DNA of 64,000 nucleotides from Pseudoalteromonas gelatinilytica (GCF_001641615.1 NZ_LRRU01000020.1:640525-704524), one strand, 5' to 3'. Numbered from the stretch's first letter, positions 16,446 through 26,686 are shown. The notes: generated by a model from the letters alone, not told the origin. Numbers and translations are program-made.

Positions 16446-17342
16446 CTACTTAGCTAATGTGTCGGCTGCTTTTTCTGCAAAAAGGTTACCTAGTTTTATA
16501 TAGTAATTACTTTTATAGTGCCACTTATCTTCAATGAATTCGACAGGTTCATCAAAGGCGACTAAATGAGCATTAGCATTTGATTTAACAAACTTTTTCT
16601 GAGCATCCCATACACTCTCTATATATGGCATCATGCGTGTTTCTGGTGTTTTACCAGAGTCTTCGATTCTGCCAAGAATGATTGGTAACTCTTTATTGCC
16701 AAATGTCATTTTCATATCATTCATTAGGCTTGTTAAATTAGCGAAATAAACCTTAGATGCTTGTTCATGATAGGCATCGGCCTCACCCTGCATCCAAATG
16801 ATCCCTGCTGGTACTAAAGTATCTGCTTCACCATCACCATCTATATCATTGTTAGCTAATGCAGTTCTTACTGTAGTTTGAAAGTTATCCCATTGATTGA
16901 TCTTGGTGTTGTCAGCATAGTTCTGCCCCCATGTACCAAAGCCAGATGCCCCAAGCGCAATAGATGAGCCACCACGTGCATATTTGATAATGGCTATTTT
17001 CTTATCAGTGATCTCAGATAAGCGTTTACCAAAACTCAATTCAGGACCAAACCTGTCAGATAAAATAATCGAATGCTCTGTCGATCTTGCGCCTGTACCA
17101 AAGCCCGGCATTAAATTAGTCCAAACACCTTTACCGCCATTTAATGCATCATCAGCAACCGGGTTACCAAAAAAGAGTAAGGTATTTTCAACTGGTTTTT
17201 TATACTGCGCTGGTAGGTCTTTATTAAAGCCAAATCCTTCCATATTTGATTGGCCGCCCATAAAGTAAAGTAAATAGTCATCCGCTTTACTTTGCGTACT
17301 CATTGCGAGTAAAGCATATAAGGCTAGTTTTTTTAACATCAT
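16446..17342 (-). CDS. Exported SGNH-type carbohydrate esterase (sialate O-acetylesterase / CE6-like)
   Basis: 298-residue exported protein with a signal peptide (KLALYALLAMSTQSKA). The SGNH nucleophile block is 'MGGQSNMEGFG' (serine in GQSNM), the middle blocks include 'IIKYARGGSSI' and 'IIWMQGEADA', and a C-terminal histidine in 'EDKWHYKS' could complete the triad. The family (formerly DUF303) contains sialate O-acetylesterases and acetyl-xylan esterases. It lies 57 bases after the GH15 gene on the same strand, as the last gene of the alpha-glucan operon, so it may remove acyl groups from glucans. The two adjacent ATG codons (17342 and 17339) both fit the AAGGGAAA site. Confidence 0.8.
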   Translation of the reverse strand: MMLKKLALYALLAMSTQSKADDYLLYFMGGQSNMEGFGFNKDLPAQYKKPVENTLLFFGNPVADDALNGGKGVWTNLMPGFGTGARSTEHSIILSDRFGPELSFGKRLSEITDKKIAIIKYARGGSSIALGASGFGTWGQNYADNTKINQWDNFQTTVRTALANNDIDGDGEADTLVPAGIIWMQGEADAYHEQASKVYFANLTSLMNDMKMTFGNKELPIILGRIEDSGKTPETRMMPYIESVWDAQKKFVKSNANAHLVAFDEPVEFIEDKWHYKSNYYIKLGNLFAEKAADTLAK

Positions 17343-17398
17343 TTTCCCTTGCTCCAAAAGCAACATGCCCAATAAATATTGGGCATGTCAATTACGTT

Positions 17399-19798
17399 TT
17401 ACTTCAATACATCTTCAACAACTGGGTAATGATCCCACACATGTTTATCGCTCACTGAACGGAGTAACTTGATGTATTCAGCATGAGTCCAAGCAAGTGG
17501 TGTGGCTGAATTTGTCCCCTCACCTAATTGATAGCCTGCTTTATTGTTACCTACGCCATCCCAAACTTGTTCAGGTAACATCATGCCTTCATTGGCAAAT
17601 GCTTCCATACCTTTTACATAGGTGTCTTTAATCGCTTGTTGCTTCATCGCATCTAGGCTGTTGGTTGCGTTTGCAGCAGCGATTTCATAGTGACCACGCT
17701 CACCTGTGAAAAACGGCCATACACGACCACGTTGACCCGGGGTGTTGTTACCACCTTCAGCGTAGTTGTTACCTGTCATTTGGTCTTCACCGTAACCATC
17801 GTTACCATAACGGCGATAGCCTGGGAATGAGCCCGAGCCATCAGCAAAATTAAAGGTGTAACGTACTTGTAGGTTATCAACTAAGGTTTCATCATCATAC
17901 TCTGGTAATGTTTTTACAATGCTTGGCGCAAGTGCATCACGCACACCATAGCGAACAAGCTCTAAGAAACCACCATCAAGGATCTGCTTTTTGTCAAAAC
18001 CTTCACGGCCATTATTGGCATTAAGTGTGGTTGATGAGTTTGGATCTTTGTCTTGACCAATACGAATGAAATATTCACCATCGCTATTTTCAGACTTAAG
18101 GTTACCTTGAGTCGTAAACATCGTGCTTTCTATTTCACTGTTGTAGGTTTTAGCCGTTGCTAGGTAACGCTCTGCATTTTTAGTGTCACCTGCTTTTTTA
18201 GCAATATCAGAAGCTGTCACAAGGCCTGCAACAACCGCAGCCGTTGTTGAAGGAGAGAAACCATTTTGTTCTTCCCAGCGCTCTTGTTGCGTAGCAGGCG
18301 GTGTAATTTGAGTGTCATTCCAAAGAATTTTCGCAAGACCACCATCAACTAAAAAATCAGCAGCTGGTTTTAACATTTTGCCATACCAATCTGTCAGCTC
18401 TTGATCGCTAAGTACGCCAGCTTGATGTAGTTTCCACGCTAACATAATTGGCATTGCTGTTTGGTCAAGCTGAACTCCTACCCACTCAAGCTCACCATCA
18501 ACATGCGTCTTTTGTAAGAACCAACCCGTATCACCACCATTGCCAGGTGTGTTATCTGTTACTTGTACTTTTTCTAGATATTCAAACGCCGTTTTAGCGG
18601 TACGTGTATCACCCATGGCCATAAATGCCATTGCTACTTGATAGAAATCACGTACCCAAACCGCTTTATAACCGGTAGAACCTGTTTTAGCTGATACTGT
18701 TTCACCCCAAGGGTTAGACAGTGACGCAATTAAAGCACCGGCATGAGTTTTATCTTCTTGCGCTTTCAACACCATGGCGCTTGTATAGAGCAGCTTACCA
18801 TTATCTGCGGTGCTGTTAGTTAATGTGCTCAAAGGTTCAAGGCTTGCTAAGTAGTCTTGCCAACCAATTGCAGCACCTTCACCGTTATATGCAGCAAGTA
18901 CTTTTTGGTAGCCTTGATTTAAACTTGCTTGGCCTTCTTTTAAGCTTGCAGCTTCAGAGTTACCAAAGCTTAAAGCTAAATCAAAGGTGGTGTTTTTTGA
19001 TATTTCACCAAGCTCTGCAAGTAAGCTTACATTACCCGACTTATCACCAGTATTTTGGTAAGTCGTTGATAGTGATTGCGATGCTTTTAACTCTTTTAAG
19101 CCATCACTTACCCCCGTAAAGCCAACGCTTGCTTGCTTAAATGGTTGAGCTGCTTGTAAAGATAAAAAGTTATCATCTTGCCAAGCAACTAGACCCTTGT
19201 CCGTCACTTTTGCAAAATCATCTAAGCCGTTGTTATCAATGTAAGGGTTTACATTAACGTAGGCTTTCACACCTTCAAGGTCGGTATTAAATACGCTACG
19301 AACAAACAATGTTTGGCCGTTTGGATCTGTAAAAATATGCTTTTCTAAAGTGAAACGACCTTGTTTATCTTTACTTACGACTTTGTAAGCAAGCGATAAT
19401 GGGCGACCAACGTCGTCTTTGTATAAATAATCAATGCTTACATCAAGATCATCGCTCTCTGTAACGGTAAAGTCTTTACCGACTACAACAAACTGCATAT
19501 CTTTGATTTGCGCCTGGTGAATTAAACCAAACATAGTTTCTGTGATCATGCCTTTCGCGATTGAGAACCATACTTTTGATACTTTGCCAGTAGCAGCTGC
19601 ATCGCTATAGTGGCCGTCTTGGTATTGCTCGTAAGAGGTACCAATACCCGTTTTACCTGAGTAAGCCCAAAAAGGCTCAACACCCGGAGCTCCTGGCGCA
19701 GACACTTGCTCAACTGCTGTATTAACTGATTGCTCTGAACTACAAGCTGTTAAACCTAACGCTAACAAGCTTGCCGTAATAAGATTAAATTTTTTCAT
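17399..19798 (-). CDS. GH15 glucan 1,4-alpha-glucosidase (glucoamylase-type lipoprotein)
   Basis: 799-residue lipoprotein (signal MKKFNLITASLLALGLTAC, lipobox LTAC). Residues about 40-320 correspond to the N-terminal beta-sandwich of bacterial glucodextranase/glucoamylases, and residues about 340-790 are the (alpha/alpha)6 GH15 catalytic domain. Visible blocks are 'KAVWVRDFYQVAMAF', 'WEEQNGFSPST' with the candidate general-acid glutamate, and 'WPFFTGERGHYE' with the candidate base. It releases glucose from the non-reducing ends of maltodextrins, probably on the periplasmic or cell-surface side. It lies 12 bases after the MFS gene in the amylase operon. Confidence 0.9.
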   Translation of the reverse strand: MKKFNLITASLLALGLTACSSEQSVNTAVEQVSAPGAPGVEPFWAYSGKTGIGTSYEQYQDGHYSDAAATGKVSKVWFSIAKGMITETMFGLIHQAQIKDMQFVVVGKDFTVTESDDLDVSIDYLYKDDVGRPLSLAYKVVSKDKQGRFTLEKHIFTDPNGQTLFVRSVFNTDLEGVKAYVNVNPYIDNNGLDDFAKVTDKGLVAWQDDNFLSLQAAQPFKQASVGFTGVSDGLKELKASQSLSTTYQNTGDKSGNVSLLAELGEISKNTTFDLALSFGNSEAASLKEGQASLNQGYQKVLAAYNGEGAAIGWQDYLASLEPLSTLTNSTADNGKLLYTSAMVLKAQEDKTHAGALIASLSNPWGETVSAKTGSTGYKAVWVRDFYQVAMAFMAMGDTRTAKTAFEYLEKVQVTDNTPGNGGDTGWFLQKTHVDGELEWVGVQLDQTAMPIMLAWKLHQAGVLSDQELTDWYGKMLKPAADFLVDGGLAKILWNDTQITPPATQQERWEEQNGFSPSTTAAVVAGLVTASDIAKKAGDTKNAERYLATAKTYNSEIESTMFTTQGNLKSENSDGEYFIRIGQDKDPNSSTTLNANNGREGFDKKQILDGGFLELVRYGVRDALAPSIVKTLPEYDDETLVDNLQVRYTFNFADGSGSFPGYRRYGNDGYGEDQMTGNNYAEGGNNTPGQRGRVWPFFTGERGHYEIAAANATNSLDAMKQQAIKDTYVKGMEAFANEGMMLPEQVWDGVGNNKAGYQLGEGTNSATPLAWTHAEYIKLLRSVSDKHVWDHYPVVEDVLK

Positions 19799-19810
19799 TG
19801 TGTGTCCTTA

Positions 19811-21295
19811 TTATTGTTGCTTAACGCGCAGTACAGCGACTGCTGCTAGTACGAATGACACTGCACCAAGCACTAACGCATAAATCGGTTGATTATCAAA
19901 AAAGTGGCGTAAAATTAGGCCTAATACGCTTGCCGCTAAAAGCTGCGGAATAACAATAAAGAAGTTAAAGATACCCATGTACACACCCATTTTCTTACTT
20001 GGTACTGAGGTACTTAACATTGCGTATGGCAAAGATAGAATTGACGCCCAAGCAAAACCTACCCCAATCATCGGCCAGATAAGTAAACTTGGATCTTTGA
20101 TAATAATGAAGCTGACCAGACCCAATGCACCTAGCACTAGATTGATAGCGTGGGCCATTTTTAGCCCCACCTTTTTAACGATAACCGGAATACACATTGC
20201 AGCAATGGCAGCAAAACCATTGTAAGCGGCAAATAACACACCAACCCAATCAGCGCCGTTGTTATAAGCAAGTGAGCTTGTGTCACTGCTGCCATAGTGG
20301 AAACTGGTTACTGCCGACGTGGTATAAATCCACATTGCAAATAATGAGAACCAGCTAAAAAATTGTACCCAAGCCAATTGCTTCATTGCCTCAGGCATTG
20401 TGAATACATCATTCACAACTTGGTAAAAACCACCATTGGTTGCGTTTTTAGCCTTTAAAGCCCCGGCAATAAATTGAATAACACCAAAACTAATCAAGCC
20501 GCCAGCAAGTAAATAAAGCTCTTTTTCAAGCGATAAACCCGTAACAATACCAAGCACGACAAGACCAAGAACCGTAAAGATTACCGCGCCTTTATTAAAG
20601 TTTACATCACTTTGAATATCACTTGCGTCATCACTTTGCTCTTGCTCATGAAAGCTTTCAAGCTCTTCTGGCGAATACTCTTTAGTTGTAAATACAGTCC
20701 AAAGAACAGCAATAACAAGTACAACTGCACCAAAATAAAACGAGAATTTTACAGAATCTGGGATTTGCCCAGCAGGTGCTGTATTAGCAATATCGAACCA
20801 GTTAGTCATCATCCAAGGTAACGCAGACGCGACAACCGCACCAACACCAATGAAGAAGCTTTGCATTGCATAACCCGTTGCGCGTTGTTTTTTCGGTAGG
20901 TTATCACTGACAAGAGCACGGAATGGCTCCATAGTCACGTTAATTGACGCATCCATGATCCATAACATACCCGCCGCAATCCACAGGCTTGGTGAGTTAG
21001 GCATAATGAACAACGATAACGTCGTTAAAATAGCCCCATAGAAAAAGAACGGACGACGACGACCTAACTTATTCCATGTTTTATCACTCCAATAACCGAT
21101 GATCGGCTGAACAATAAGGCCAGTTAATGGCGCTGCAACCCAAAGGATTGGAATATCATCAACATTGGCACCTAGGGTTTGAAAAATACGGCTTACATTA
21201 CCGTTTTGTAATGCAAAGCCAAATTGGATACCTAGGAATCCAAAACACATATTCCATATTTGCCAAAAGCTTAGCGTTGGTTTGTTATTATTCAT
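19811..21295 (-). CDS. malT: MFS sugar transporter (SLC45/GPH-like, maltose or glucose:H+ symporter)
   Basis: 494-residue inner-membrane carrier with about 12 hydrophobic helices and a hydrophilic central loop ('EEQSDDASDIQSD'). The motif 'GYWSDKTWNKLGRRRPFFFYG' between helices 2 and 3 and 'FGFALQNGNVSRIFQTLGA' at the N-terminus are typical of the bacterial maltose/sucrose branch of the SLC45-like MFS family. I infer that it imports maltose or glucose produced in the periplasm. Its start overlaps the end of the amylase gene by 8 bases, so the two are translationally coupled, and GH15 follows 12 bases later. The gene symbol is assigned by family and context, and is less certain than the family. 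Confidence 0.85.
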   Translation of the reverse strand: MNNNKPTLSFWQIWNMCFGFLGIQFGFALQNGNVSRIFQTLGANVDDIPILWVAAPLTGLIVQPIIGYWSDKTWNKLGRRRPFFFYGAILTTLSLFIMPNSPSLWIAAGMLWIMDASINVTMEPFRALVSDNLPKKQRATGYAMQSFFIGVGAVVASALPWMMTNWFDIANTAPAGQIPDSVKFSFYFGAVVLVIAVLWTVFTTKEYSPEELESFHEQEQSDDASDIQSDVNFNKGAVIFTVLGLVVLGIVTGLSLEKELYLLAGGLISFGVIQFIAGALKAKNATNGGFYQVVNDVFTMPEAMKQLAWVQFFSWFSLFAMWIYTTSAVTSFHYGSSDTSSLAYNNGADWVGVLFAAYNGFAAIAAMCIPVIVKKVGLKMAHAINLVLGALGLVSFIIIKDPSLLIWPMIGVGFAWASILSLPYAMLSTSVPSKKMGVYMGIFNFFIVIPQLLAASVLGLILRHFFDNQPIYALVLGAVSFVLAAVAVLRVKQQ

Positions 21296-23165
21296 AGTCA
21301 GCCTTTAAGGTAAATACTGCACTTCTTAAGCCGTTCAGTTGTAATTGAATTGGCGCCTTTGATGATGCCTCAGGAATCACAATGTCTGCATGATTTTCGA
21401 GGTTATCAGTTAACGTTAAACCACTGTGGTTAAGTTTAGGTAATAACGTTTGCTTAAGAGTAAGCTCAACATTTTGTGGGTTTTCTGAAAAGTTACTTAC
21501 TACAAGCACCAGTTGTTGACCTAGCTTACGCGTAAAAGCAATCACTTGCTCTGAGCCTGTCAATTCAACCGCTTGCATGTCACCACCAACAATGGCGGGA
21601 AGTGTGTTTAACGACATTAACTTGGTGTAGTAAGCGCGAAGATCAGCTTGCTGCTTTGAAAGCGCACCGCCATCGAATTTACCATTATTCATCCATGCTT
21701 GATGCGCAGGTACACCCATATAATCGAAAATGCTGGTACGCGTTGGGTCGCCAAAACCACCGTCCTCAGAGCCATCTTCACCGACAGCTTGACCAAAATA
21801 AAGTAAGGTTGGCGAGCGCGACATCAATGTAGATACCACCATCGCTGGCTTACCTTTTTCACTACTACCAGCGAAATCTGGGCTAGCAATGCGTTGCTCA
21901 TCATGGTTTTCTAAAAAGTGCAGCATATGCTCTTCAATATCCGCCACTTGGCTTTGGATATCGAAAATAGTATCCGCTGATTGCTTGCCTTGCATCACAG
22001 CTTTAACCGTGTCGTAAAAACCGACTTTGTCGTAAAGGTAATCCATCTTACCTTGCTGGATATAAGGGCGATAAAGCGTTGGGTTATAAACCTCTGCCAA
22101 AATAAAGGCATCGCTTTTTTGCATCTTGATTGATGAGTTCAAAAAGCTCCAAAACTCAACAGGCACCATCTCGGCCATATCATAACGGAAACCATCAACA
22201 CCTTTATCTAACCAATAAAGCGCGATATCGCGGAATTTATACCAGCTATTTGGTAGATCTTTATCTTGCCAAAATGCGTAGTGGGCGCGGTAATCTTTAT
22301 CAGCGTAATCATCCGGTAGTGTTGGGAAGTCGTAGCTGCCATCTGGTTTCACACCGTAATTGATTTTAACTGTTTCGTACCAATCATTGATGTCAGGTTT
22401 AGCAGCGCGTGCCCCATTACCCGTCCATTTTGCTGGGGTTTCGGCAAACTGATTATCAGCAAGAGGATGCGGGTTACCACCTAACACTTGGTAGCTATCG
22501 CTGGTAGGAACTTGAAATGACTGCCCTGTTACATAGTAAAAGTTATTATCGCGAGCATAGGTTTTCGTCGTGTCATCATCAGCACCAAAATCCTTTACGC
22601 CTTCAGGCTTGGCGACCGACTCATAGTTACGCGCTACGTGGTTTGGCACAATATCAATAACAACTTTCATACCGTGCTCATGAGTACGATTGATTAGCTC
22701 TACAAACTCCTCTAAGCGGCGCTCAGGGTTAATTGCTAAATCAGGATTAACATCATAATAATCCTTCACAGCATAAGGCGAGCCTGCACGGCCTTTGACA
22801 ACATCAGGATCATCTTGTGACAAACCGTATTCGGTATAGTCAGTTACTAAAGCATGACGCGGTACACCAGTGTACCAAACATGTGTTGTACCTAGCTCTT
22901 TAATGCCTTGTAGTGCAGCATCATTAAAATCAGCGAATTTACCTACCCCATTTTCTTCTAATGTGCCCCACGGTTTATTAGTGGTGTTAGTGTTACCAAA
23001 TAATCGAGTGAATACTTGGTATACCACAGGCTTAGAGATAGCTGCTTGGCTAGATTCTGATTGCTGCTGTTGCGTGTTCTGCTGTACTGGCGCATCGTTA
23101 CCACAGGCAGTTAAACCTAAAACCGAAGCCACTACTAACGCAGTTAGTTTGTATGTTGTCATCAT
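21288..23165 (-). CDS. GH13 alpha-amylase, periplasmic lipoprotein
   Basis: 625-residue lipoprotein: signal MMTTYKLTALVVASVLGLTAC (lipobox LTAC), a Gln/Ser-rich linker, then a GH13 barrel. The four GH13 regions are readable: 'DIVPNH', 'GFRYDMAE' with the nucleophile aspartate, 'ILAEVYN' with the acid/base glutamate, and 'FLENHDEQ' with the transition-state aspartate. A C-terminal beta domain ends the protein. It cuts alpha-1,4 linkages in maltodextrins after uptake through the outer membrane. First gene of the amylase-MFS-GH15-esterase operon; the mal-type operator at 23228-23241 lies 63 bases upstream. Confidence 0.92.
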   Translation of the reverse strand: MMTTYKLTALVVASVLGLTACGNDAPVQQNTQQQQSESSQAAISKPVVYQVFTRLFGNTNTTNKPWGTLEENGVGKFADFNDAALQGIKELGTTHVWYTGVPRHALVTDYTEYGLSQDDPDVVKGRAGSPYAVKDYYDVNPDLAINPERRLEEFVELINRTHEHGMKVVIDIVPNHVARNYESVAKPEGVKDFGADDDTTKTYARDNNFYYVTGQSFQVPTSDSYQVLGGNPHPLADNQFAETPAKWTGNGARAAKPDINDWYETVKINYGVKPDGSYDFPTLPDDYADKDYRAHYAFWQDKDLPNSWYKFRDIALYWLDKGVDGFRYDMAEMVPVEFWSFLNSSIKMQKSDAFILAEVYNPTLYRPYIQQGKMDYLYDKVGFYDTVKAVMQGKQSADTIFDIQSQVADIEEHMLHFLENHDEQRIASPDFAGSSEKGKPAMVVSTLMSRSPTLLYFGQAVGEDGSEDGGFGDPTRTSIFDYMGVPAHQAWMNNGKFDGGALSKQQADLRAYYTKLMSLNTLPAIVGGDMQAVELTGSEQVIAFTRKLGQQLVLVVSNFSENPQNVELTLKQTLLPKLNHSGLTLTDNLENHADIVIPEASSKAPIQLQLNGLRSAVFTLKADYE

Positions 23166-23227
23166 TACTTCATTTTTCTGTAAATATCAGTTCATACTAA
23201 TGTTAAGGGCTGCATACGGACAGTAAA

Positions 23228-23241
23228 TGCATACGTATTCA
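23228..23241. promoter_or_regulatory. MalR-type operator upstream of the amylase operon
   Basis: TGCATACGTATTCA, identical to the site upstream of the TonB receptor. A weaker related sequence (TGCATACGGACA) follows on the amylase side at 23211-23222. It lies in the 91-base gap between the cyclomaltodextrinase and amylase genes. Confidence 0.8.
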
Positions 23242-23256
23242 GCCTATTAGTTGCAA

Positions 23257-25107
23257 TTATTCAAGTTCGATTAAGCGTGCTTGCATAGCTTTTAAGCGGA
23301 TTGGCGCCGTAAGATCAACGCGTTTTTCGCTGATTAAATCGCGTCCTTTATTGTTGCCTTTCAACACTTCTTGCATGTAGCTTAAATCCCAATCAATGGC
23401 TTGTTGGTTTTTGTTAAGAACAACCAATACAGTTTGGCCATTGTGCTCTCTCACATAGCTATAAACGCCTTGCTTAGGTGAAAAATGCATTAAACGACCT
23501 TCACTTAACGCTGGTTTTTCTTGACGAAGCTTAAGCAGTTTTTTAATGGTAGTTAACATCTCTTGCTGATCAGTTGAAAGGCCTTTGCCTGTGAAAGCAT
23601 TCGCTTTTTGACCTTTAAACCCACCTGGGAAGTCAATGCGAATATCACCGTGGTCATTGCTTGGGGTGTTATCGAGCAGCAGCTCAGTGCCGTAATAAAT
23701 TTGTGGAATACCGCGAGTTGTTAACAGCAGCGTCATGGCTAATTTAGTTTTTGCGAGGTCTTGACCCAGCTCAGTGTAAACACGGCTCATGTCATGGTTA
23801 TCAGCAAACACTAAAATGTTATCTGTATCGGCATATAAAAAGTCATTCGCCAGCGATTGATATACTTTTACCCACCCAGTATTCCAGCTTTCCTCTTCGT
23901 TAAGTGCTTGGATCAACGCCTCTTGTAATGAAAAGTCCATCACACTTGGTAAATCAGAGGTATAACCATCTTGATTGACTTTGCCGCGCTGCCAATAAGA
24001 TGCAATTGCAGGGTTGGTTGTCCACTCTTCACCAACAATATTAAAGTTTGGATACTCGGTCATAATCGCTTTCGTCCAATCGGCTAAAAATGCTTTATCT
24101 GAGTATGAATACGTGTCTACACGAATGCCGCTTAAGTTGGCGTATTCAATCCACCAAATGGCATTCTGAATCAAATACGTTGATAGTAACGGCTGGCGCT
24201 GATTTAAATCAGGCATCGACTCAACAAACCAACCATCATTAAATTGACGTTTGTCGTATTGGCTCGCATGAGGGTCTTGAATTGTTTGTCTGGCGTGACT
24301 AGTGGCATTTTTACCGTTTTCAAACTTGCCATCAAAGTTAACCCAATCAGCTGTTGGCATGTCAGCCATCCACTGATGTGATGAACCAAAGTGGTTAAGT
24401 ACCATGTCCATCACTAAACCGATACCATGATCTTTCGCTTCTGCCGACAAGGTTTTATAAAGCGCATTACTGCCCATACGAGGATCAACTTTGTAAAAAT
24501 CAGTTATGGCGTAGCCATGATATGAATAGTCTGGCATGTCATTTTCAAGCACCGGCGTTAACCAAAGTTGCGTCACACCGAGGTCCTCAAGATAATCTAG
24601 GCTATTAATAACACCTTGAATATCACCACCATGTCGGCCTCCTTTAAAACTTGGGTTTGCTGGCTCTTGCATTCCAGCAACGGTGTCATTACTTGGGTCG
24701 CCATTTACAAAGCGATCAGGGTTGATTAAATAAAGCGTATCTTTATTTGTAAATCCATGACGATTGGCACTTTGCTTATCACGGGTATTTAATGGGTAAG
24801 TAAATTCTGTGCCATCTTTAGCTTTAAAAGTCAGTGTTCCCGCCTTTGCATTGTCACTGATATTTAAATCTAAAAATGCGTAGTTAGGATTACTCGTTGT
24901 TGTCACCCCTTTAAACTCAACACCTTTATAGGGCATCATTTGCCACGTTTTGTTAGCAATATTGTTATCGTAAAGCATGACTTGTAATGAGTCATTTTGC
25001 ATCCCTACCCACCAGTTTTCTGGTGACGCAGTAATAGCAAAACTTGCTGTTGAGTTAAAAAGTGTAAATGCGGTCGTTAGCGCTAAAAATGATTGTGTTT
25101 TTTTCAT
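23257..25107 (-). CDS. Cyclomaltodextrinase / neopullulanase-type GH13 enzyme, periplasmic
   Basis: 616 residues: signal peptide (MKKTQSFLALTTAFTLFNST, cut near SFA), an N-terminal domain typical of cyclomaltodextrinases ('PENWWVGMQNDSLQVMLYD'), a GH13 barrel and a C-terminal beta domain. GH13 regions: 'DMVLNH', 'GIRVDTYSY' (nucleophile), 'IVGEEWT' (acid/base) and 'FADNHDMSR' (transition-state Asp). The family opens cyclodextrins and cuts maltodextrins and pullulan. It lies 2 bases after the halogenase gene, so the two are translationally coupled. It ends 91 bases before the amylase operon. Confidence 0.92.
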   Translation of the reverse strand: MKKTQSFLALTTAFTLFNSTASFAITASPENWWVGMQNDSLQVMLYDNNIANKTWQMMPYKGVEFKGVTTTSNPNYAFLDLNISDNAKAGTLTFKAKDGTEFTYPLNTRDKQSANRHGFTNKDTLYLINPDRFVNGDPSNDTVAGMQEPANPSFKGGRHGGDIQGVINSLDYLEDLGVTQLWLTPVLENDMPDYSYHGYAITDFYKVDPRMGSNALYKTLSAEAKDHGIGLVMDMVLNHFGSSHQWMADMPTADWVNFDGKFENGKNATSHARQTIQDPHASQYDKRQFNDGWFVESMPDLNQRQPLLSTYLIQNAIWWIEYANLSGIRVDTYSYSDKAFLADWTKAIMTEYPNFNIVGEEWTTNPAIASYWQRGKVNQDGYTSDLPSVMDFSLQEALIQALNEEESWNTGWVKVYQSLANDFLYADTDNILVFADNHDMSRVYTELGQDLAKTKLAMTLLLTTRGIPQIYYGTELLLDNTPSNDHGDIRIDFPGGFKGQKANAFTGKGLSTDQQEMLTTIKKLLKLRQEKPALSEGRLMHFSPKQGVYSYVREHNGQTVLVVLNKNQQAIDWDLSYMQEVLKGNNKGRDLISEKRVDLTAPIRLKAMQARLIELE

Positions 25108-25109
25108 AA

Positions 25110-26606
25110 TTAATTTTGTACTTTTTCTAAGAATTGACTATGGCTCGGCAGCTGCTCGACAGTGCTGTTAATCAAGGTTTTTAAATTGCTAAATAACTCA
25201 TTTAATTGCTCATCTGATAACGCATCAGTTAATGGATGGTAATCCTCTGCAATTAGCCCTTGGCCTATCATCACTTGCTGCCACGCAACTTCGGCGAATA
25301 GCTCATCGTCTTCTCTAATGAGTTTGCCACTGGTTTTAAATAGCTCAATTTTCTTTTTAAGACTGCTTGGAATATCCATGCCTTTACAAAAACGCCAAAA
25401 CGCACTGTCATCACGCTCAGTAATCTTGTAATGAAGAATAATAAAGTCACGAATTCGCTCAAATTCTGTTTTACTTTGTTGATTAAATTCATCCACAAGG
25501 CTTTGTTTAATACCTTGATGAGGAAAAAACTTAATTAAACGAATAGCTGCACTTTGAATTAAATGAATACTGGTCGATTCTAATGGCTCTAAAAATCCGC
25601 TCGATAAGCCAACCGATACCACATTTTTATGCCACTGCTTTAAGCGACGACCTGTTTTAAACTTAATAACGCGGGGCTCTGTCAGTGGTTTAGCAGGTAG
25701 GTTTTCTAAGAGCTGTTGCTTTGCCGCTTCATCTGATAAGAAACGAGAAGAATATACAATGCCGTTTCCTACACGATGCTGTAATGGTATTTGCCACTGC
25801 CAGCCTGACTCTCTTGCAATTGAACGTGTATAAGGAATTGCATCAGCAGCTGATTCACTTTGCACCGCAATCGCACTATCACATGGTAACCAATGTGACC
25901 AATCTTCAAAGCCAGTATTAAGAGTTTGTTCTATCAATAAAGCACGTAAACCGGTGCAATCAATAAATAAGTCGCCATCAATATGCTCGCCATTTGTAAG
26001 CAGCAAAGAGCGAATATGCCCGCTCTGATGACATTGATTAACCGATTCAATTTTGCCTTCAATGCGATTTACTCCCCGTGATTGCGCTAATCCTTTTAAG
26101 AATTCGCCATATCGAGTGGCATCAAAATGGTAAGCATAATGTAAGCCCGCTAACTGGGTGTTAGGAATGTGTTTAAGGTGGGCAAACTTATGTGCTTTGG
26201 CAGCTTGATAGTTAAGTGAAAAATCCCAAAAGTCAGGTGCATTGTTAGCTTGATGTGCTTTTAACCAAAAATGGTAAAATTCACAAAACGGAAAATCTTT
26301 ACCTATCTCACCAAAGGCATGCATGTAGCGGTGGCCTTGGCTGCGCCAATTCTCAAACTCGATACCGAGTTTAATCGTTGCACCAGTAGCCTTAATAAAT
26401 TCTTTTTCAGAAATGCCAAGCGCACCATTTAGATGCAAAATAGGTGGAATGCTCGCTTCACCTACACCAACAGTGCCAATTTCTGCTGACTCAACCAAGG
26501 TGATCTCAATCACTTTACCCAGCACTTTATTAAGTAACGCAGCGGTTATCCACCCTGCTGTGCCACCACCGGCAATCACTACCTTGGTTATTTTTTTTGA
26601 TTCCAT
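25110..26606 (-). CDS. Flavin-dependent tryptophan-halogenase family protein
   Basis: 498-residue cytoplasmic FADH2-dependent halogenase. The FAD motif is GGGTAGW (residues 13-19), the catalytic lysine is at position 79 (ATIKLGIEF), exactly the number known from PrnA and RebH, the family signature WQWQIP is at residues 269-274, and the '[11 protein letters not shown]' block holds the catalytic glutamate region (E340 and E343). All residues needed for halogenation seem present. It is coupled to the cyclomaltodextrinase gene (2-base gap) and follows the TonB receptor. Halogenase genes next to TonB receptors and glycan enzymes are known from Caulobacter, Xanthomonas and Alteromonadales, but their natural substrate is not established. 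No flavin reductase is visible nearby. Confidence 0.88.
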   Translation of the reverse strand: MESKKITKVVIAGGGTAGWITAALLNKVLGKVIEITLVESAEIGTVGVGEASIPPILHLNGALGISEKEFIKATGATIKLGIEFENWRSQGHRYMHAFGEIGKDFPFCEFYHFWLKAHQANNAPDFWDFSLNYQAAKAHKFAHLKHIPNTQLAGLHYAYHFDATRYGEFLKGLAQSRGVNRIEGKIESVNQCHQSGHIRSLLLTNGEHIDGDLFIDCTGLRALLIEQTLNTGFEDWSHWLPCDSAIAVQSESAADAIPYTRSIARESGWQWQIPLQHRVGNGIVYSSRFLSDEAAKQQLLENLPAKPLTEPRVIKFKTGRRLKQWHKNVVSVGLSSGFLEPLESTSIHLIQSAAIRLIKFFPHQGIKQSLVDEFNQQSKTEFERIRDFIILHYKITERDDSAFWRFCKGMDIPSSLKKKIELFKTSGKLIREDDELFAEVAWQQVMIGQGLIAEDYHPLTDALSDEQLNELFSNLKTLINSTVEQLPSHSQFLEKVQN

Positions 26607-26654
26607 AGTACACCTAACACTAAATTTAATTCATTGAGTGTAGCTCACTGATAT

Positions 26655-26686
26655 AAAAAAGCCCTTGTAAAACAAATCACAAGGGC
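26655..26686 (-). terminator. Terminator after the TonB receptor
   Basis: Stem GCCCTTGT / ACAAGGGC with a ten-base loop, followed on the minus strand by TTTTTT. It lies between the receptor and the halogenase gene, for which I see no mal-type operator of its own. Confidence 0.8.
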
